Assembly (NCBI GenBank): GCA_039720395.1
Contig: CM077828.1
Location: forward strand, 27,198,717-27,262,716
Length of the DNA stretch: 64,000 bases
From: Liquidambar formosana
Taxonomy: Eukaryota > Streptophyta > Magnoliopsida > Saxifragales > Altingiaceae
Reading direction: 5' to 3'
Part shown: positions 49,092 to 61,274 of the stretch, one piece after another
Position numbering within the stretch: position 1 is the stretch's first letter
How the letters are laid out: the number at the start of each line of letters is the position of its first letter
Notes under the pieces: generated by a model
Told to the model about the DNA's origin: nothing
The model's input: only the letters and a program-made list of their open reading frames with translations
Database searches by the model: none
Program-made: the position numbers and the translations under genes

Positions 49092-49654
49092 TTTTATATA
49101 TATATAATCTTTTAGTTGTTTATCAATAAATAAATAAATCAATCAAATGTATTGGATTAATGTGTTGGACTAATGAATTATATGCATTTAACATGGAAGT
49201 TGTCATCCAATAAAGGTAATTACGGTATTTTGAAAAAAATTGAAAGTGATTTAACGGATTAATAGACGGAAGTTAGAGGAAGGGGTCTTAATGTAATTTC
49301 AGAAACGTGAAGGAGTCTATTTGTAATTGTCAGATTTTAAAGGGGTCTTAATGCAATTTACTCCAAAACATAAGAGCTGTAAATTGGACAGAAACAGGTC
49401 TTAAGGTCCAAGTCAAAGTCAATTCTTGCTGGCTTAAAAGCCTAAAATTAAGAAAAAGTGATGAGGCAATCCGGCGAGGGGTACTCTAGTCAATCTAACA
49501 CTAACTAACTCACAAGCTAGGCAAAAATGCTGGAAGGCATTCTCGGTAATCAAATCATTTAGTAGGGGCAAATATGAAAATTGGGATAGGTAGAGAGCGG
49601 TCATTATTGAGAGACCCGGTTTGTCTCCTCAGCAGTGGATCTTCGCACGTTATG

Positions 49655-49862
49655 AAATGCATAGATGCATGTATATATATATAGAGAGAGAGAGAGATTG
49701 ATGAATGGCATATATAAATATAGAGAGAGAAAGAGTGAATTGATGAATGTATGTATATGTAGAGAAATAGAGAGGATAGATGAATGGCATATATAAATTT
49801 AGAGAGAGAGAGGGTGAATGGATGAATCATGAATGTATGCATAGAGAGAGAGAGAGAGAACC
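49655..49862. repeat. GA-rich minisatellite upstream of the kinase gene
   Basis: Two full units of about 78 bp (about 49699-49776 and 49777-49855) share GATGAATGGCATATATAAAT followed by GAGA runs and GAATGTATGNATA. A partial unit precedes them. It lies just upstream of the CT-rich leader of the kinase, so it is in or next to the promoter. Confidence 0.8.
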
Positions 49863-49899
49863 GCCAGCTCCTGCATATATACTTTCACTCTTCACCAGA

Positions 49900-50474
49900 A
49901 AAATACCCCCCAACAACAACCGATTACCCCTTTCTCTCTCTTCAAACCCTAACAGTCTCCCTCTCTTTCTACTTTTTCTCTCTAAACGTAGCTCGAAGAG
50001 CTTCCTCTGCAACATCCATGGCGTAGTTTTGGGTTCAAAAAATGCGAAAAAAAAAGATCACGTCTTTCGAGCTAAATTTCATTGAAAACAGTGAATATTC
50101 GTTGAATCTTGTTCGTTTTCTCTGAAACCTCTGGGCTCAAGCTATATAGATTTCAGCTTCGAAGAGAAGCTCGCCGTTCTGCTGGCAAACGAGGCGATTC
50201 TACCTTTAAACGGAGAAAAATCACGAATTAGATATAGAGCCTTTGATGAAAACCCAGTTTTTCTCTCCGATTCCGTCCTCAAATACGAAAGTTGAGCTCG
50301 TATCGCTGAGTTACTGGCAGATGAGTCCACTCGGATTCGGACTCTCGAGAGCTGGAGAAATTTCGAAATGTAGTTGAAAGTTTAGGAATTTAGGGGTTTT
50401 TGGAATCCGCATTGGGTTGAAGAGGGTAAAAAAATTTCGACTTTGATGATTTCGTCAAGTTTTGATTTAGATCC
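49900..50474 (+). promoter_or_regulatory. Kinase 5' leader with a series of uORFs
   Basis: CT-rich leader sequence (49924-49982) precedes at least four complete upstream frames: 50018-50026 (ATG GCG TAG), 50042-50125 (27 codons plus stop), 50246-50377 (43 codons plus stop) and 50446-50478 (10 codons plus stop). The stop of the last, TGA at 50476-50478, overlaps the main ATG at 50475-50477. The transcription start is inferred. Confidence 0.6.
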
Positions 50475-53400
50475 ATGAAGAATTTCCAGTGGTTCAAGCA
50501 AATCTCTAACAATGGCAAATCCGAGAGGCGGCTTTCGCTCGGAGAATACCGGCGAGCGGAGTCGTGGTCGAAGTACCTGGTGTCGTCGGGCGCTGAGATC
50601 AAGGGGGAAGGCGAGCAGGGATGGAGCGCCGACATGTCGCAGCTGTTTATTGGGAACAAATTCGCGTCGGGACGGCATAGTAGGATTTACAGAGGGGTAT
50701 ATAAGCAGATGGATGTGGCAATCAAGCTAATAAGTCAGCCGGAGGAGGACGCAAGTTTGGCTGCTTTGGTTGAGAAGCAGTTTTCTTCGGAGGTGGCACT
50801 GCTGTTTCGATTGCGGCATCCTAATATCATCACTGTAAGCTCCGTTTTTTGTTGTCTAGCTGTACATGTTTCGATGGTGTAATGTAATTTTATGAGATAT
50901 AGGATATAGATTTCTGTAGATTATGTTTAGATGAATTTGGCTTTTGAATCACCCTTAAACCCCAAGGGTGGACTAGTGGATCTTGGGACATTCGCTGCCC
51001 CGGAAGGTCGTGGGTTGGGTTTATCCTGGGCATTAAGTGATGCAAAGTGGGCATTTGTCTGTGTTAAGGGGATTTGTGAAAATGGATTAGTTGGGTCGAA
51101 GGTCTAAATATTGTCAGAAAATGAAAAAAAATAAAATGTAAACATAACCTGCCATTGGTTGCCGAGTAAAATGAGGAAATGAAAATGGAATCGGAATGGG
51201 TTGAATAGTTGTATTAAGCAAATAGGAGTGGAGGTTTAGTTTTCTCGGATTCCAGTTATGGAAAAATCTTACATTTCAGGGTTTTATATTCTTTTCTCAC
51301 AATTTCTTAAAAATTGCTAGACTTGGGGGGGAAACCAGCCAACCAACCATTGTTTCTTTGCAATAAGAAAAGCTTTTTATTGGGGCACTGCTTTTGCATG
51401 GTATCATAAAGATGCCCCCTGGTTTCTTTTTTAGCTATTCTGGTGGGTTGGTTATCTGGGGCTTGCATTATTGTACTCCTCTAGCGAATATTAAATAAGC
51501 CTACTTTATCATACATATTGTTTTCGTACTATAACGGTGCTCAATTCACCACTCTTACCCTTCAAATTTTGTGATAGGGAGGGATTTCCAGCCTTGGCGC
51601 CGTGCTAGTGGCACCAAATTCTTACTGGCTGTGGAAGTTTTTTTCTTCCACTTGCTTGCAACAATATAAAAACTAATTTCATCAGATTAACAAATCTAAC
51701 TGCTATTGCCTTTTTGACCTGATTTCTTCATGATTACCTTATCATGTTACAATGATGGAACCAAATAGTTTCACTGTGCTTCACTAAGTTCATATGCAAT
51801 TATTTAGTTAATATTTCACCAATGGCGCACCTATAAATAAATAAGACTGAAATCAAATGGCGCACCAATAAATAAATAAGAATGATTTTTTTTTTCATAA
51901 TTAATAATTATTAATATTTTTGCCAATTTTTTCGTTCGCATCTGCAATGTTGATGAAAGACAGTATCCAATTGAATTATATCTTATAAGGGAATTTGTTA
52001 CAGCTATGGTATGGAGTTCATATCAGAGATCATAGTGGGGCATATATTCTAAGTTGTTATTCCAAATCAATTGGTTGGGGAAGGAGGCAAACAAGGTGGA
52101 AATTTTAGTACAACTAGTGTCGTCAATTCGTGGGAACTGTTGGCTTACTGCTATTGGAGGTAGAGGCAGACCTTGCCAATGCGATGATTTGGGCTTCAAA
52201 TATGTCAACCTTAGATATGTGGGCATCTCCTCAGGCAATGTCATGACTTGGCAAAGAAGCACAATAACCCTGTATGGATGTATCTTGGATTCTAGAATGG
52301 CCAATTTGGATGTGGGTTCTTTGACTAGAGTTGTTTGAAATATCTGGAATGTTATTGTTATGAGTCTTGGGCCCCATCGCCCCAAAATTGCTGTAAAATG
52401 AAAAATAAGATTTGAATGTGTTTTCATCCAGACAACCTAGACATCTGTTTCATGTAGCAATGCCTCAAAATTCATGAAGAGGCAGAACAGTCCACATATT
52501 TAGAACTTTATTTGAGTTGGTTTAGGATTTCCTCGCAGTTAATGATTTCCATGACAATATTTGGATTCTTGAAGGTCTAAATATTTTTGGTATCATTACT
52601 GCAGATTCTATATTTTCAGGTTCTTCCTTCATTGTTGAACACAGTCTACATCTTTGGACAGTGATAATGTCCAAAAAGTTTCCTTCATGATCTCTAAAAC
52701 TCTAATTGTTTTATTGAACTTAACTAACTCAGTGTACATTAATGGTTTCTGTTATTCATGACAAACAACTGTCATTCTTAAATTTTAAACAGATGAACTT
52801 TACTATGATTCAATCATGTCTTTGACCACGGTAGTTTTTTCTAATGTCTTTGTGCAGTTTGTTGCAGCATGTAAGAAACCTCCTGTGTTTTGTATCATCA
52901 CTGAGTATATGGCTGGGGGCTCGCTGAGAAAATACCTGCATCAGCAAGAGCCACATTCAGTTCCACTCAACCTAGTTCTTAAATTGGCCCTTGACATTGC
53001 ACATGGGATGCAATATCTTCATTCTCTGGGGATACTTCATAGGGATCTAAAATCAGAAAATTTACTGCTTGGGCAAGATTTATGTGTGAAGGTAGCAGAT
53101 TTTGGTATCTCATGCTTAGAATCTCAATGTGGGAGTGCAAAGGGATTCACAGGAACTTACCGTTGGATGGCACCAGAAATGATCAAAGAAAAACACCATA
53201 CAAAGAAAGTTGATGTTTACAGTTTTGGCATAGTCTTGTGGGAGCTCCTAACAGCATTGACTCCATTTGACAACATGACTCCAGAACAAGCTGCATTTGC
53301 AGTTTGCCAGAAGGTATTTTCTTCTGCTTTTTGTGGTATTCTGCATTTGTTAATATTAATATTACATAGGAATCCTGCCTACTCTGTATCTCACATAATA

Positions 53401-54900
53401 AATGCTTTCATGTTTCTCATGTCAGTCTGGCATGTAATTTCTCCTGTGTGGCTGTAAGAAATATGTTGGATAGATTGCATATCGACAATTTTAGTGCTTT
53501 ATAGTTGCTTATGTAGGTCTTATGGATTTATATGGGAAGGCTGTGACTTAAGAGTCACGTACAAAGCTTTGCCTTTAAAATGCCTAGAAAGTATACAAAT
53601 CCACATTAGCTATGTGTGGAACCTCGTTATGTTGCTATGCTTTTTACACTCTGCAAAGGTTCTTCTTTATTATGTAACTGCTCCTTTTGTTAACCATGGG
53701 CCTTGTGGCAAGTTGTAAGCATGCTTGGCCTATTAGATGATATCATAAGTTCTGTCCCCACAAGGCGTTTTCACCCTGTTGTGGTTGTGATTCTTTTGGG
53801 CAGTGAAATGGTGTGTGAACGTGTGGCCTTGCTTTTGGGCTAATCCTTTGATAAGATTACTGGGAAAAATGTGAAAGGAAAGGTTCAATTTTTCCTACAT
53901 TTCCTACATACATTTCATGAGCAAGGTTTGATGATTCTGGAAATACATCTCTTAATTAAATCTTCTGGTGATCTGCTCTTTTATGGCTCCAATCCAGTCT
54001 TTTAAACTGTGCAGTAAAATGATGTTTTATCAAATGTATGGATATGATGGTGACCCAGCAAGAACACAGAACATGACCAGCTTAAATGGTATTTTTGAAG
54101 TATGAACATACAAACAATAGTGGTATTTAGAAACATGCCTTTAGCTTGTCATTGCAGAACTGAGGCTGGTCATAAAAATTAAAAATCTAGTTCTTACTTG
54201 TTTAAAGCAAAAATTCACTTGCCATTCATATCAAGGTGCAGCTTGGGGTGATTTTCTAGGTTTAATTAAAGCTTCCTTTAACCACACCCGCACCTCCAAA
54301 AGAAACAAATATATATATATAGAAAACAAAAAGATGCCAAAAAAGTCTGGATTTCTAGGTCAATTACTATATTCGTGCATGTCTTAATTCAGCTATCCTA
54401 ACTTGGAGTGAACTGGTTTCATTTCCAATACAAACCATAAACAGATTAGTTTTATACACATCTCGACCAGTTACTCAGCTTGCTAGAAGAATGTGCCTTG
54501 GCTTTTTTTTTTTTTTTTAATGGTACAATTGCACGGTTAGTTCTAAGACAACAGAAATATGAATTCCTTCAAATATGTATCTTTAATGAAGTTTTTTTAT
54601 TGAATGCAAAATTCATTAATTTGAGTCTAATATCAGTTGGGTTTTGTGCAGAATGCTAGGCCACCATTGCCCCCTGCATGCCCCATGGCATTTAGTAATC
54701 TCATCAACCGATGCTGGTCAAGCAATCCAGATAAACGACCGCATTTTGAGGAGATTGTCTTGATTCTAAAACAATATGCAGATTCCCTTGAGCAAGATCC
54801 AGAATTCTTCCTATCCTACAAACCATCTGATGATCATACATTTTTCCGTTGCTTACCAAAATGTATTGTTGCCCGTAGGTCTGCTTCATTAAAAGCCTAA
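50475..54900 (+). CDS. HT1-like Raf-type serine/threonine (tyrosine) protein kinase
   Basis: Three coding exons, 50475-50834, 52858-53313 and 54652-54900, all GT-AG, 354 residues. After about 55 N-terminal residues comes a complete kinase domain: glycine-loop region GNKFASGRHSRIYRG (60-74), VAIK with Lys84, alpha-C Glu106, HRDLKSEN (181-188), DFG (201-203), GTYRWMAPE (219-227) and DVYSFGIVLWEL (239-250). No key residue is missing, so it should be active. The KFASGRHSRIYRG and ACKKPPVFCIITEY signatures place it in the Raf-like MAPKKK group C with HT1, which regulates stomatal CO2 responses in Arabidopsis (established). Sequence differs enough from HT1 (SWSKYLVSSGAEIKGEG head, QDPEFFLSYKPS tail) that a paralogue is more likely. 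Intron 1 is about 2 kb and carries a SINE scrap. The leader is rich in uORFs. Confidence 0.93.
50962..51135 (+). mobile_element. SINE-like fragment in kinase intron 1
   Basis: GGTGGACTAGTGGATCTTGG resembles a tRNA-type A box region, and GGTCGTGGGTTGGGTTTATC, about 30 bases later, a B box. The stretch ends in an A-rich tail (about 51121-51135). No target duplication was settled. Confidence 0.5.
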
Positions 54901-55353
54901 GAAATCTTCCTGAAGTTTTATGTGTGATGCTAAGTGTACCATATTCTTCTTGCCTCTCTAGGTTATTTGTTCAATTATGAATGTAAACTTTTTTATGGCA
55001 CCAAGCAATGAAAAGTATTTTATATGGTTCTTTCTAGCTTATTTCTTTTCTGATGAATATGGTGGAACAAAAACAAGTTCGTTTAATTGGCAATTTGGCA
55101 CGTCAATATTTATGTACCAATCTCATGTCAGTCGCACGAATTGGACCTTAAACTCCAACCCATTGTTATGTAAGGCTTTTTTTTGGCTTCGGCGTGGACC
55201 ACATTTTTCCTGTCTACCCATTTCCCTTAGAACTTGACATGGAAATTTCAATGTTGAACCTTATCGAGGTTCTATTATATATCTCTACTAAATTAATTGG
55301 CTGTTTTATTTTTGCCTACTTATAAAAGTATTTGTGTTTCACAACCATCCAAT

Positions 55354-55433
<80 letters not shown>
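55354..55433 (+). tRNA. tRNA-Leu (anticodon UAG)
   Basis: 80-nt gene without intron. The acceptor stem GACAGTT pairs with AGCTGTC (one G-U), with discriminator A. The D region has TGGCCGAGTGG (A box), the anticodon stem CCAGA/TCTGG holds loop TTTAGGC with anticodon TAG, a variable arm typical of class II leucine tRNA follows, and the T arm is GTGGGTTCAAATCCCAC (B box GGTTCAAATCC). Upstream are TATAAAAG (about 55321) and CAACCATCCAA, usual plant Pol III upstream signals; a TTTT terminator follows at about 55453. It appears functional. Confidence 0.96.
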
Positions 55434-55434
<1 letters not shown>

Positions 55435-57422
55435 CTATGGATTTCCCAAGTGCTTTTGTGAAAGCAATTGAAGCTATATGTATTTTTCTTTTTTCTTTCC
55501 AAAAACACTACAAAAGTTGGTAAGATTTTTTTGCAAAGCTTGAAATTGATATATGATAACTTTGAAATGGATGATTGAAATGATGTGGAGTGAGTTTCTG
55601 GTAGAGTTTCTCTCTCCGTCTCCCTGCATCCTATCCCATAAGATAAGGTCCATCACCCATTTTTAATTCATCATGTGGGTCTGAGAGATGGGGAGAGATA
55701 CCACAAGTCCCTGACCCTTAATTTTTAACCTATAACATGATGAAAAGAATGCTGTTCACAGAAGCTCCAGCCCCATGATAAGCCACAAAGCCGAGCTGTA
55801 CATGAAGCCCCAGTGCTAATTCCCAAATATAGCAGGGGTTCATCAGGATCATAGTCCACTTAATCATTTATCTGAAGAATAATATTGATGATGGGAATGG
55901 TGGTCACAGAGCTTTGTCTCTACAAAGGTCATGGCATCGGCCAATCTTTTTGTCTGTCAATTTTAACCAACGAAGAAAAGAAAAATTATACTCCTACTTA
56001 ACTCTGTTTCAAAGAAGATAAGGTAGTCGTACCTTGTTAGCTTTCCAAACAACATTTTATTTAAGATTGTTCCAATTTCCAAACTATCTGGCTGCTTATG
56101 GATTCCAGACTGAACTTAAAACTTTGTGAGCTATGTCCAACCTTTTTCAATCCTTGTGTTTGTGATTAAGGATCTTGAAGGGTCCTTAACACACAAAAAG
56201 ACACGGGGTCAAGATTAAGGAACATAATTTTTATGCTCAATTTTCTACACAATTTTTAAGTTATTGGATCTCATAAGATCTAATGACTTAAGAATTGTAT
56301 AAAATATTAAGTGCAAAAATTGCGTCTCCTTATCCTCACCTATTAAGATATAGTCTCTAACTCATATCATCTGATTATAGTTGTGACCTAGCGATAACTT
56401 AGGATCATTGTAGAGTGCATGGTGTAGGTTTAATTTTAGATGATGACAAAAGAAAGATAAACAATAAAAGATTCATTTAAATAAATAAATAAACAAAACC
56501 TTCAATGTTAAATAGGGTGCTATTTCCCAATTTGCAGAAAAGAGTAAACACAACATTAGATTCAAAATGCTCACTTTGGCCTGCTTCTAGTGTTTTATGG
56601 GTATTTATATACATACCGATCTCTTAAAATCCGGGTAAAGATATTTAATCTTAGCCTTTTATCTTTGATCCAACTGATCAAAGGTAACTCCTTTTTTTAA
56701 GTCCTATTATATTTAATTTGACTGTCGAATAAAAAATAAAAGATTAAGATTAAGAGTCTTTATTTAAATTACATAAGAAATCTCTTATGAGATCGAAACT
56801 GTATATATAATTAATGCGGTGCACCCCCATCTTTATAAGTTGATCATATAATAAATAAACTTAATAGAATGATTTTAGCCATTATTTTTAGATTTAAGAC
56901 CTACAAGATTATAGGTCTTGATCCATTATCGGGCCGGGGCATGCTTAATACGCAAGAGGACCCCTTTTTTTCTCAGCTATTTTCTTCCAACAGGATTGGC
57001 AGAGATCCAAGGCTTTGTCTGCTTGGAATGGGCAAAAACAAGATACTTTCGGAGAAGTCCACTCAGTAACTGCTCCCACATGTTTGAAAGGGTGTTAAAT
57101 TTGCCATACGTAGGAGGTAGGAAACAAGAGATAATTTTTTAAGACCCACACGGAATAATCATTGATATTTTTAAGATTTGATTATATATTTTTATGCAGC
57201 AATATCATTGGATACCAAATCAGTCCTTGATTAGTGCAAAAACTCACTCACCCCAATAATGCTTTATAAAGTTTTGCACCTTTGATTCCCAATTTTCCCT
57301 TTTTACATTATATTTATTGGTTTGGCCTTAGCATCTTAAATTCCCAAAGCACCCACGTTTACAATGGTATTTCCCAATTGATCCTGTCCATTGAAACCCA
57401 ATTCATTATGTCCATTATTAGA

Positions 57423-57465
<43 letters not shown>

Positions 57466-58770
57466 GGGTGGGAGCCCTAATGGCACAGTAGTATATACCA
57501 ACGCCGTACCTTGTTGCCAATAATTGATATGGGTACGTTTTAAAGTGCATTAAAATTATGAAACTGTCATTTCAATCTAAATGCATTTTAGAATGCCCTT
57601 TAGGGTTGGTTGAACGGTTGATCCTGAGTATATTTCCTAGAGGTCATTGTTTCAATTCTTCGCAGAAATTGTTGTTTGTGTGGGTATAGGGCATCCTACA
57701 CACAGGCTGGTAGGATAATAATTTGAACTGAGATTTAGATTTAAAATATATTTTTTGTTTTCATTTCATTTGGATAATTTTGGAATTTAGAATGACAATT
57801 ATATCATTTAGATACAACCGGTGGTACCGTGTCAAATGCTACTACCGTCACCCTAAAGTTGAGGGAGAGAGTGACAAACAAACAGATAAAGACAGTGATA
57901 TTTTTATTTTTATTTTTTGGCAAGGAGTAAGAACATCAATTCATATAAGGAAATCTATTTTTACCCAACTCGAAATGTGAATCTAATTTGCCATCAGGCC
58001 GGAAGGCCATTGACAAAGAGAGTTATACCACGAATGAAAATTATATAAGAAATCATTGAAGGCTCACGAGTGTAATAAAATCACAGAAGTTTGTCCAAGG
58101 ATAAGGCAACGAACATTACTTATTGCATCATGTGCTGATGCAGTGTTTCAATAAATGCACTGTTTTGCAATTGGAGCGCAATCAACTGAAAAGTAAGTAG
58201 AATGAAGCTTTATGAAAGTAGCAGGTACACTGAGAATTAATACAACTAATGTTCACAATTGTAGCCCAGGCAACATAAAAGCTACAATGCCAAACAGCAT
58301 TGAGAGAGAGAGAGAGAGAGAGAGACGCACAGATTATCTCTAAAAGTTTATGCATGTGGCCTACCTTTCGGTTACACATAAAACATTTGATTATGCTTAA
58401 TTGGGTTTTGAAATTTTGATTACTTGCACGACGTTATACATGCATCACTTGTGATCGGAGAGTTTATTATGCTCCACACTTGGTTGGCATGTGTCCGTGA
58501 ATGAATGTCATGCATGACATGGAACGGTTCAAACCAAGTGCTATACATGCACGATGTCACGAAGGTGGTTAAAATTGATGCTTTAATCTATCCTAGAGCG
58601 GAGGTACTTAGAGGGCTATCCTAAGCTATAGCTCAGGTAACCCTCCTCATTTTATTATATTTTGTATATTGATTAAGTTGAGTTTTACCTTTAAGGGAGT
58701 CTTGACCCAGGTAAGAAAGTACCCACTAGCCTAGGGCTATATCCTATAGTTCATATTTAGTTTATATATA
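55434..58770. other. Intergenic downstream of tRNA-Leu
   Basis: No protein gene seen. A GA run passing into G lies at 57428-57468, and a GA run at about 58302-58325. At 57600-57720 a SINE-like stretch has GGTTGGTTGAACGGTTGATC and, about 35 bases on, GGTCATTGTTTCAATTCTTC (B-box-like). Confidence 0.45.
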
Positions 58771-58784
58771 ATTGGGGTTTCTAT

Positions 58785-59140
58785 CAACATCCAAAAACTT
58801 GCTTTTAACCCCTTATTTTTAAAAAAATTTCAAGGCTTTATAAAAAATACAAAAGATTTTTATGAAAAATGGCCACGTTGTCTATTAGAGAATATAATTT
58901 TGAACAATTTTATAAAGAAAGTTTTTCTAAAATCTTTTGTTTAAGTGGACTTTTAGGCCATTTAGAGAATCTATTTCATTAAATGACCAAAAAGTTTACT
59001 TAAATAATAGATATTTGAAAAAAGTTCTTGTACAAAGTTATTCAAAATAATATAATTTTAGTAATTAAAATAGCCATTTTTTCATGAAAACCTTTTGTAT
59101 TTTCTATAAAACCTTTATTAACTTTTTACTTAACCCAAAG
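58785..59140. mobile_element. Degenerate foldback element related to the one at 39551
   Basis: It shares ordered text with the 39551-39949 element in both arms (TTTATGAAAAA..GGCC, GAACAA.TTT..A.AAGAAAGT, CAAAGTTATTCAAAAT.AT), and its two arms are complementary with many mismatches. Ends and duplication are not clear, so it is an older relative. Confidence 0.6.
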
Positions 59141-60185
59141 CAATTTCAAATCCTAACTCCACCTCAATCTATCCATCTTCAATTGAAAACTTTTATTATG
59201 CCATCTCTATCCATATTCAGTACAATCCCTTTTTCTATGTAGCGTGGGGTGGGTGGGAGAAAATATGTGACGTATTGCAATTCCGTATAGTGCAAGCGTA
59301 ACATTATCTGAAGCCAGTTGTAAGCCAGCTCAATATTTCTTATCCAAAAATTTCCCTAGTGCAATAAAAGTTGGTTTGAAATGGTAAAGCACTAAAGGCA
59401 AGGTGAGAGAATTCTATGAATTCAGTGTCCCAAAAGTTTGCATGCATGTGAGTTGCCTTACCATATTTATGATCCTAAATTACTATGAGAAAAAAATTAC
59501 TCAGGAATTTATTCTCCCCTTGAACATGTGCGGTCCTTATACTTCACATGCAACAGATAATTCTTGAGATTAATCCTTAGAATTAACTTCAAAAAGAATT
59601 GTTCGAACTCAATCAGGTCATTTTTTGGGCATCGTATGTCACACGTGTGCAATCTTTTTGCTCTACACGCAGCACGTAATTCTTGAGATCAATCTCTAGA
59701 ACTAACTTCAAAAGGAATCGTTCAAACTCAAACCTCTATTTTTTGTACATTGTATTTCATGCTTAGGTTTACAATAAGAACACCCGTCTTCATTCTCTTA
59801 ACCTATTGACTATAGAATGATAATGGTTATATATGCGTGTTTTTTATTTTTTTGGGTACAATATAAATGCGTTTTTTACCTTATAGCAAAATGTAAATTT
59901 AAAAAAGAAATTTCTTTCTTTTTTATTTTATTTTATTTATTTATTTTTTTGATTACCCCACACGTAACTCAATAGCCACCATTAGCCTTCACACATTCTT
60001 AGAGACCAAGTATAAAACGATGCAACTTTCATGACTACGACCGTCGGTCCATAAATCCACGTTCCACCTTCAAAGTCTAAGATTTAGCAAAAAATTAGTT
60101 AAAAAAAATTGAGAAGTAAATTAAAAGCAGGGGTAGCTAGCTGTCATTGAAAAAATTTGGTAGGGGCACATTCGTCTTTGTATGG

Positions 60186-60546
60186 CACGTGGCGAGTTAG
60201 TAAACAACCGAAAAAACAAACAGAAAGCAAATCGGCGGTTGCAGGCGTGGCTGTAGGGGGAGAAGTCGCCCTCTCCTTCTGACATTCCACCTCTGCAACC
60301 CCTCATTTTTTTTTTATAGGATTCTTTTACCATTCTATTCAACCCCATTTCCCCATTTTGTCCTCACTCTTTTCACAATTTTCCCTCTCGTTGTCTTCTT
60401 CCCTCTCCTCAAACTTATATATATATACACACTCTCCAAAAGAGATCTTTTCCTCTCTGTATTTATGTTTATTTATCTCTTAACTTTATGTAAAACCCAG
60501 AGAACAGAGCAGCTTGGTGTCTCCTCTTTCATGGCTGATATTTAAG
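60186..60546 (+). promoter_or_regulatory. KLCR promoter and first leader exon
   Basis: A G-box CACGTGGC lies at 60186-60193, a TATA run at about 60416-60426 followed by CACAC, then leader sequence. A four-codon uORF (60531-60545) ends right before a GT donor at 60547. The leader intron runs to an acceptor at 61227, 47 bases before the main ATG. Confidence 0.6.
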
Positions 60547-60598
60547 GTAATGAATGACTATGCATTCCTCTTTCTGTATTGAGCTGAACCCATATTTT

Positions 60599-60900
60599 GT
60601 TTTCCTGTTTTTACCCCTGTTTTTCTGTTGTTGGGATCAATTGGTGAGGTCAACTGCAGATTATTTTCCCATTTTCCTGGGGTATTTTGACTGGTTTCCC
60701 AAATTATTTTGATGGGTTTGTGTTCTTATTTCACTACCTGGTATAAATTCCATTTCCTTTTTTCCCTGGTTTTCCCTGTTTTATCTGTTGGTGGGATCAA
60801 TTGGTGAGGTCAACTGCAGATTATTTTCCCATTTCTTATGTTACTTTGATTGGTTTCTGAAATTATTTTGATGGGTTCGTGTTCTTTGTTTCATTATCTC
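60599..60900 (+). repeat. Tandem duplication in the KLCR leader intron
   Basis: Blocks GGGATCAATTGGTGAGGTCA and AACTGCAGATTATTTTCCCA at about 60633 recur about 161 bp later, and AAATTATTTTGATGGGTT also recurs. Two copies with moderate divergence. Confidence 0.85.
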
Positions 60901-61274
60901 GTTTAGATTTTCATAATTAGTATGTTTTTGAATTCTTGTTGATTTGGTATTGAGTTCGTTGTGTATCTGATGATTTGTGAAGATCTGTTGAAGAAAGATT
61001 GAATTTTGGTCTTAAACATGATGTTGCTTTTGTTCATTAGGAATATGTTCACTAGTTGAATGTTAAATATTGTCATAATATGATTACATTCTTCCACTGT
61101 TCTTAATTGGCTTCTTTATTCAACCATTTTTTGGATCTATCGTGAAAAATGAAATATTTTGATAGTATATATATGTAATTGGAATTTATATTTACTGGTT
61201 TTTCTGTATATGGAAAATTTGTTGCAGATAATTTATTAGACTTCTGGGGTTTTTGTTGATTTGGGTATCTAAAG

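Larger units (their letters stand above)
48146..49363. mobile_element. Composite Mutator-like element
   Basis: 1218 bp. GGGTAAATTATAATAAGACC at the left and the complement of GGGGTCTTAATGCAATTTAC at the right begin inverted repeats that extend well over 150 bp. Perfect 9-bp duplications CAAAACATA lie at 48137-48145 and 49364-49372. Inner arms also pair (GATAAACAACTAAAAGATAA and complement). It contains at least one later MITE, an AT/GATA microsatellite and a second foldback. Its TIR text resembles that of the MULE at 20890. No transposase. Confidence 0.9.

Noticed and set aside
49555..49862. Hydrophobic Tyr/Ile/Ser-rich minus frame
   Set aside because: It is a translation of the GA/TA minisatellite.
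52023..52427. Open frames on both strands in kinase intron 1
   Set aside because: No known domain, and flanked by no splice or transposon signals that would support a gene.
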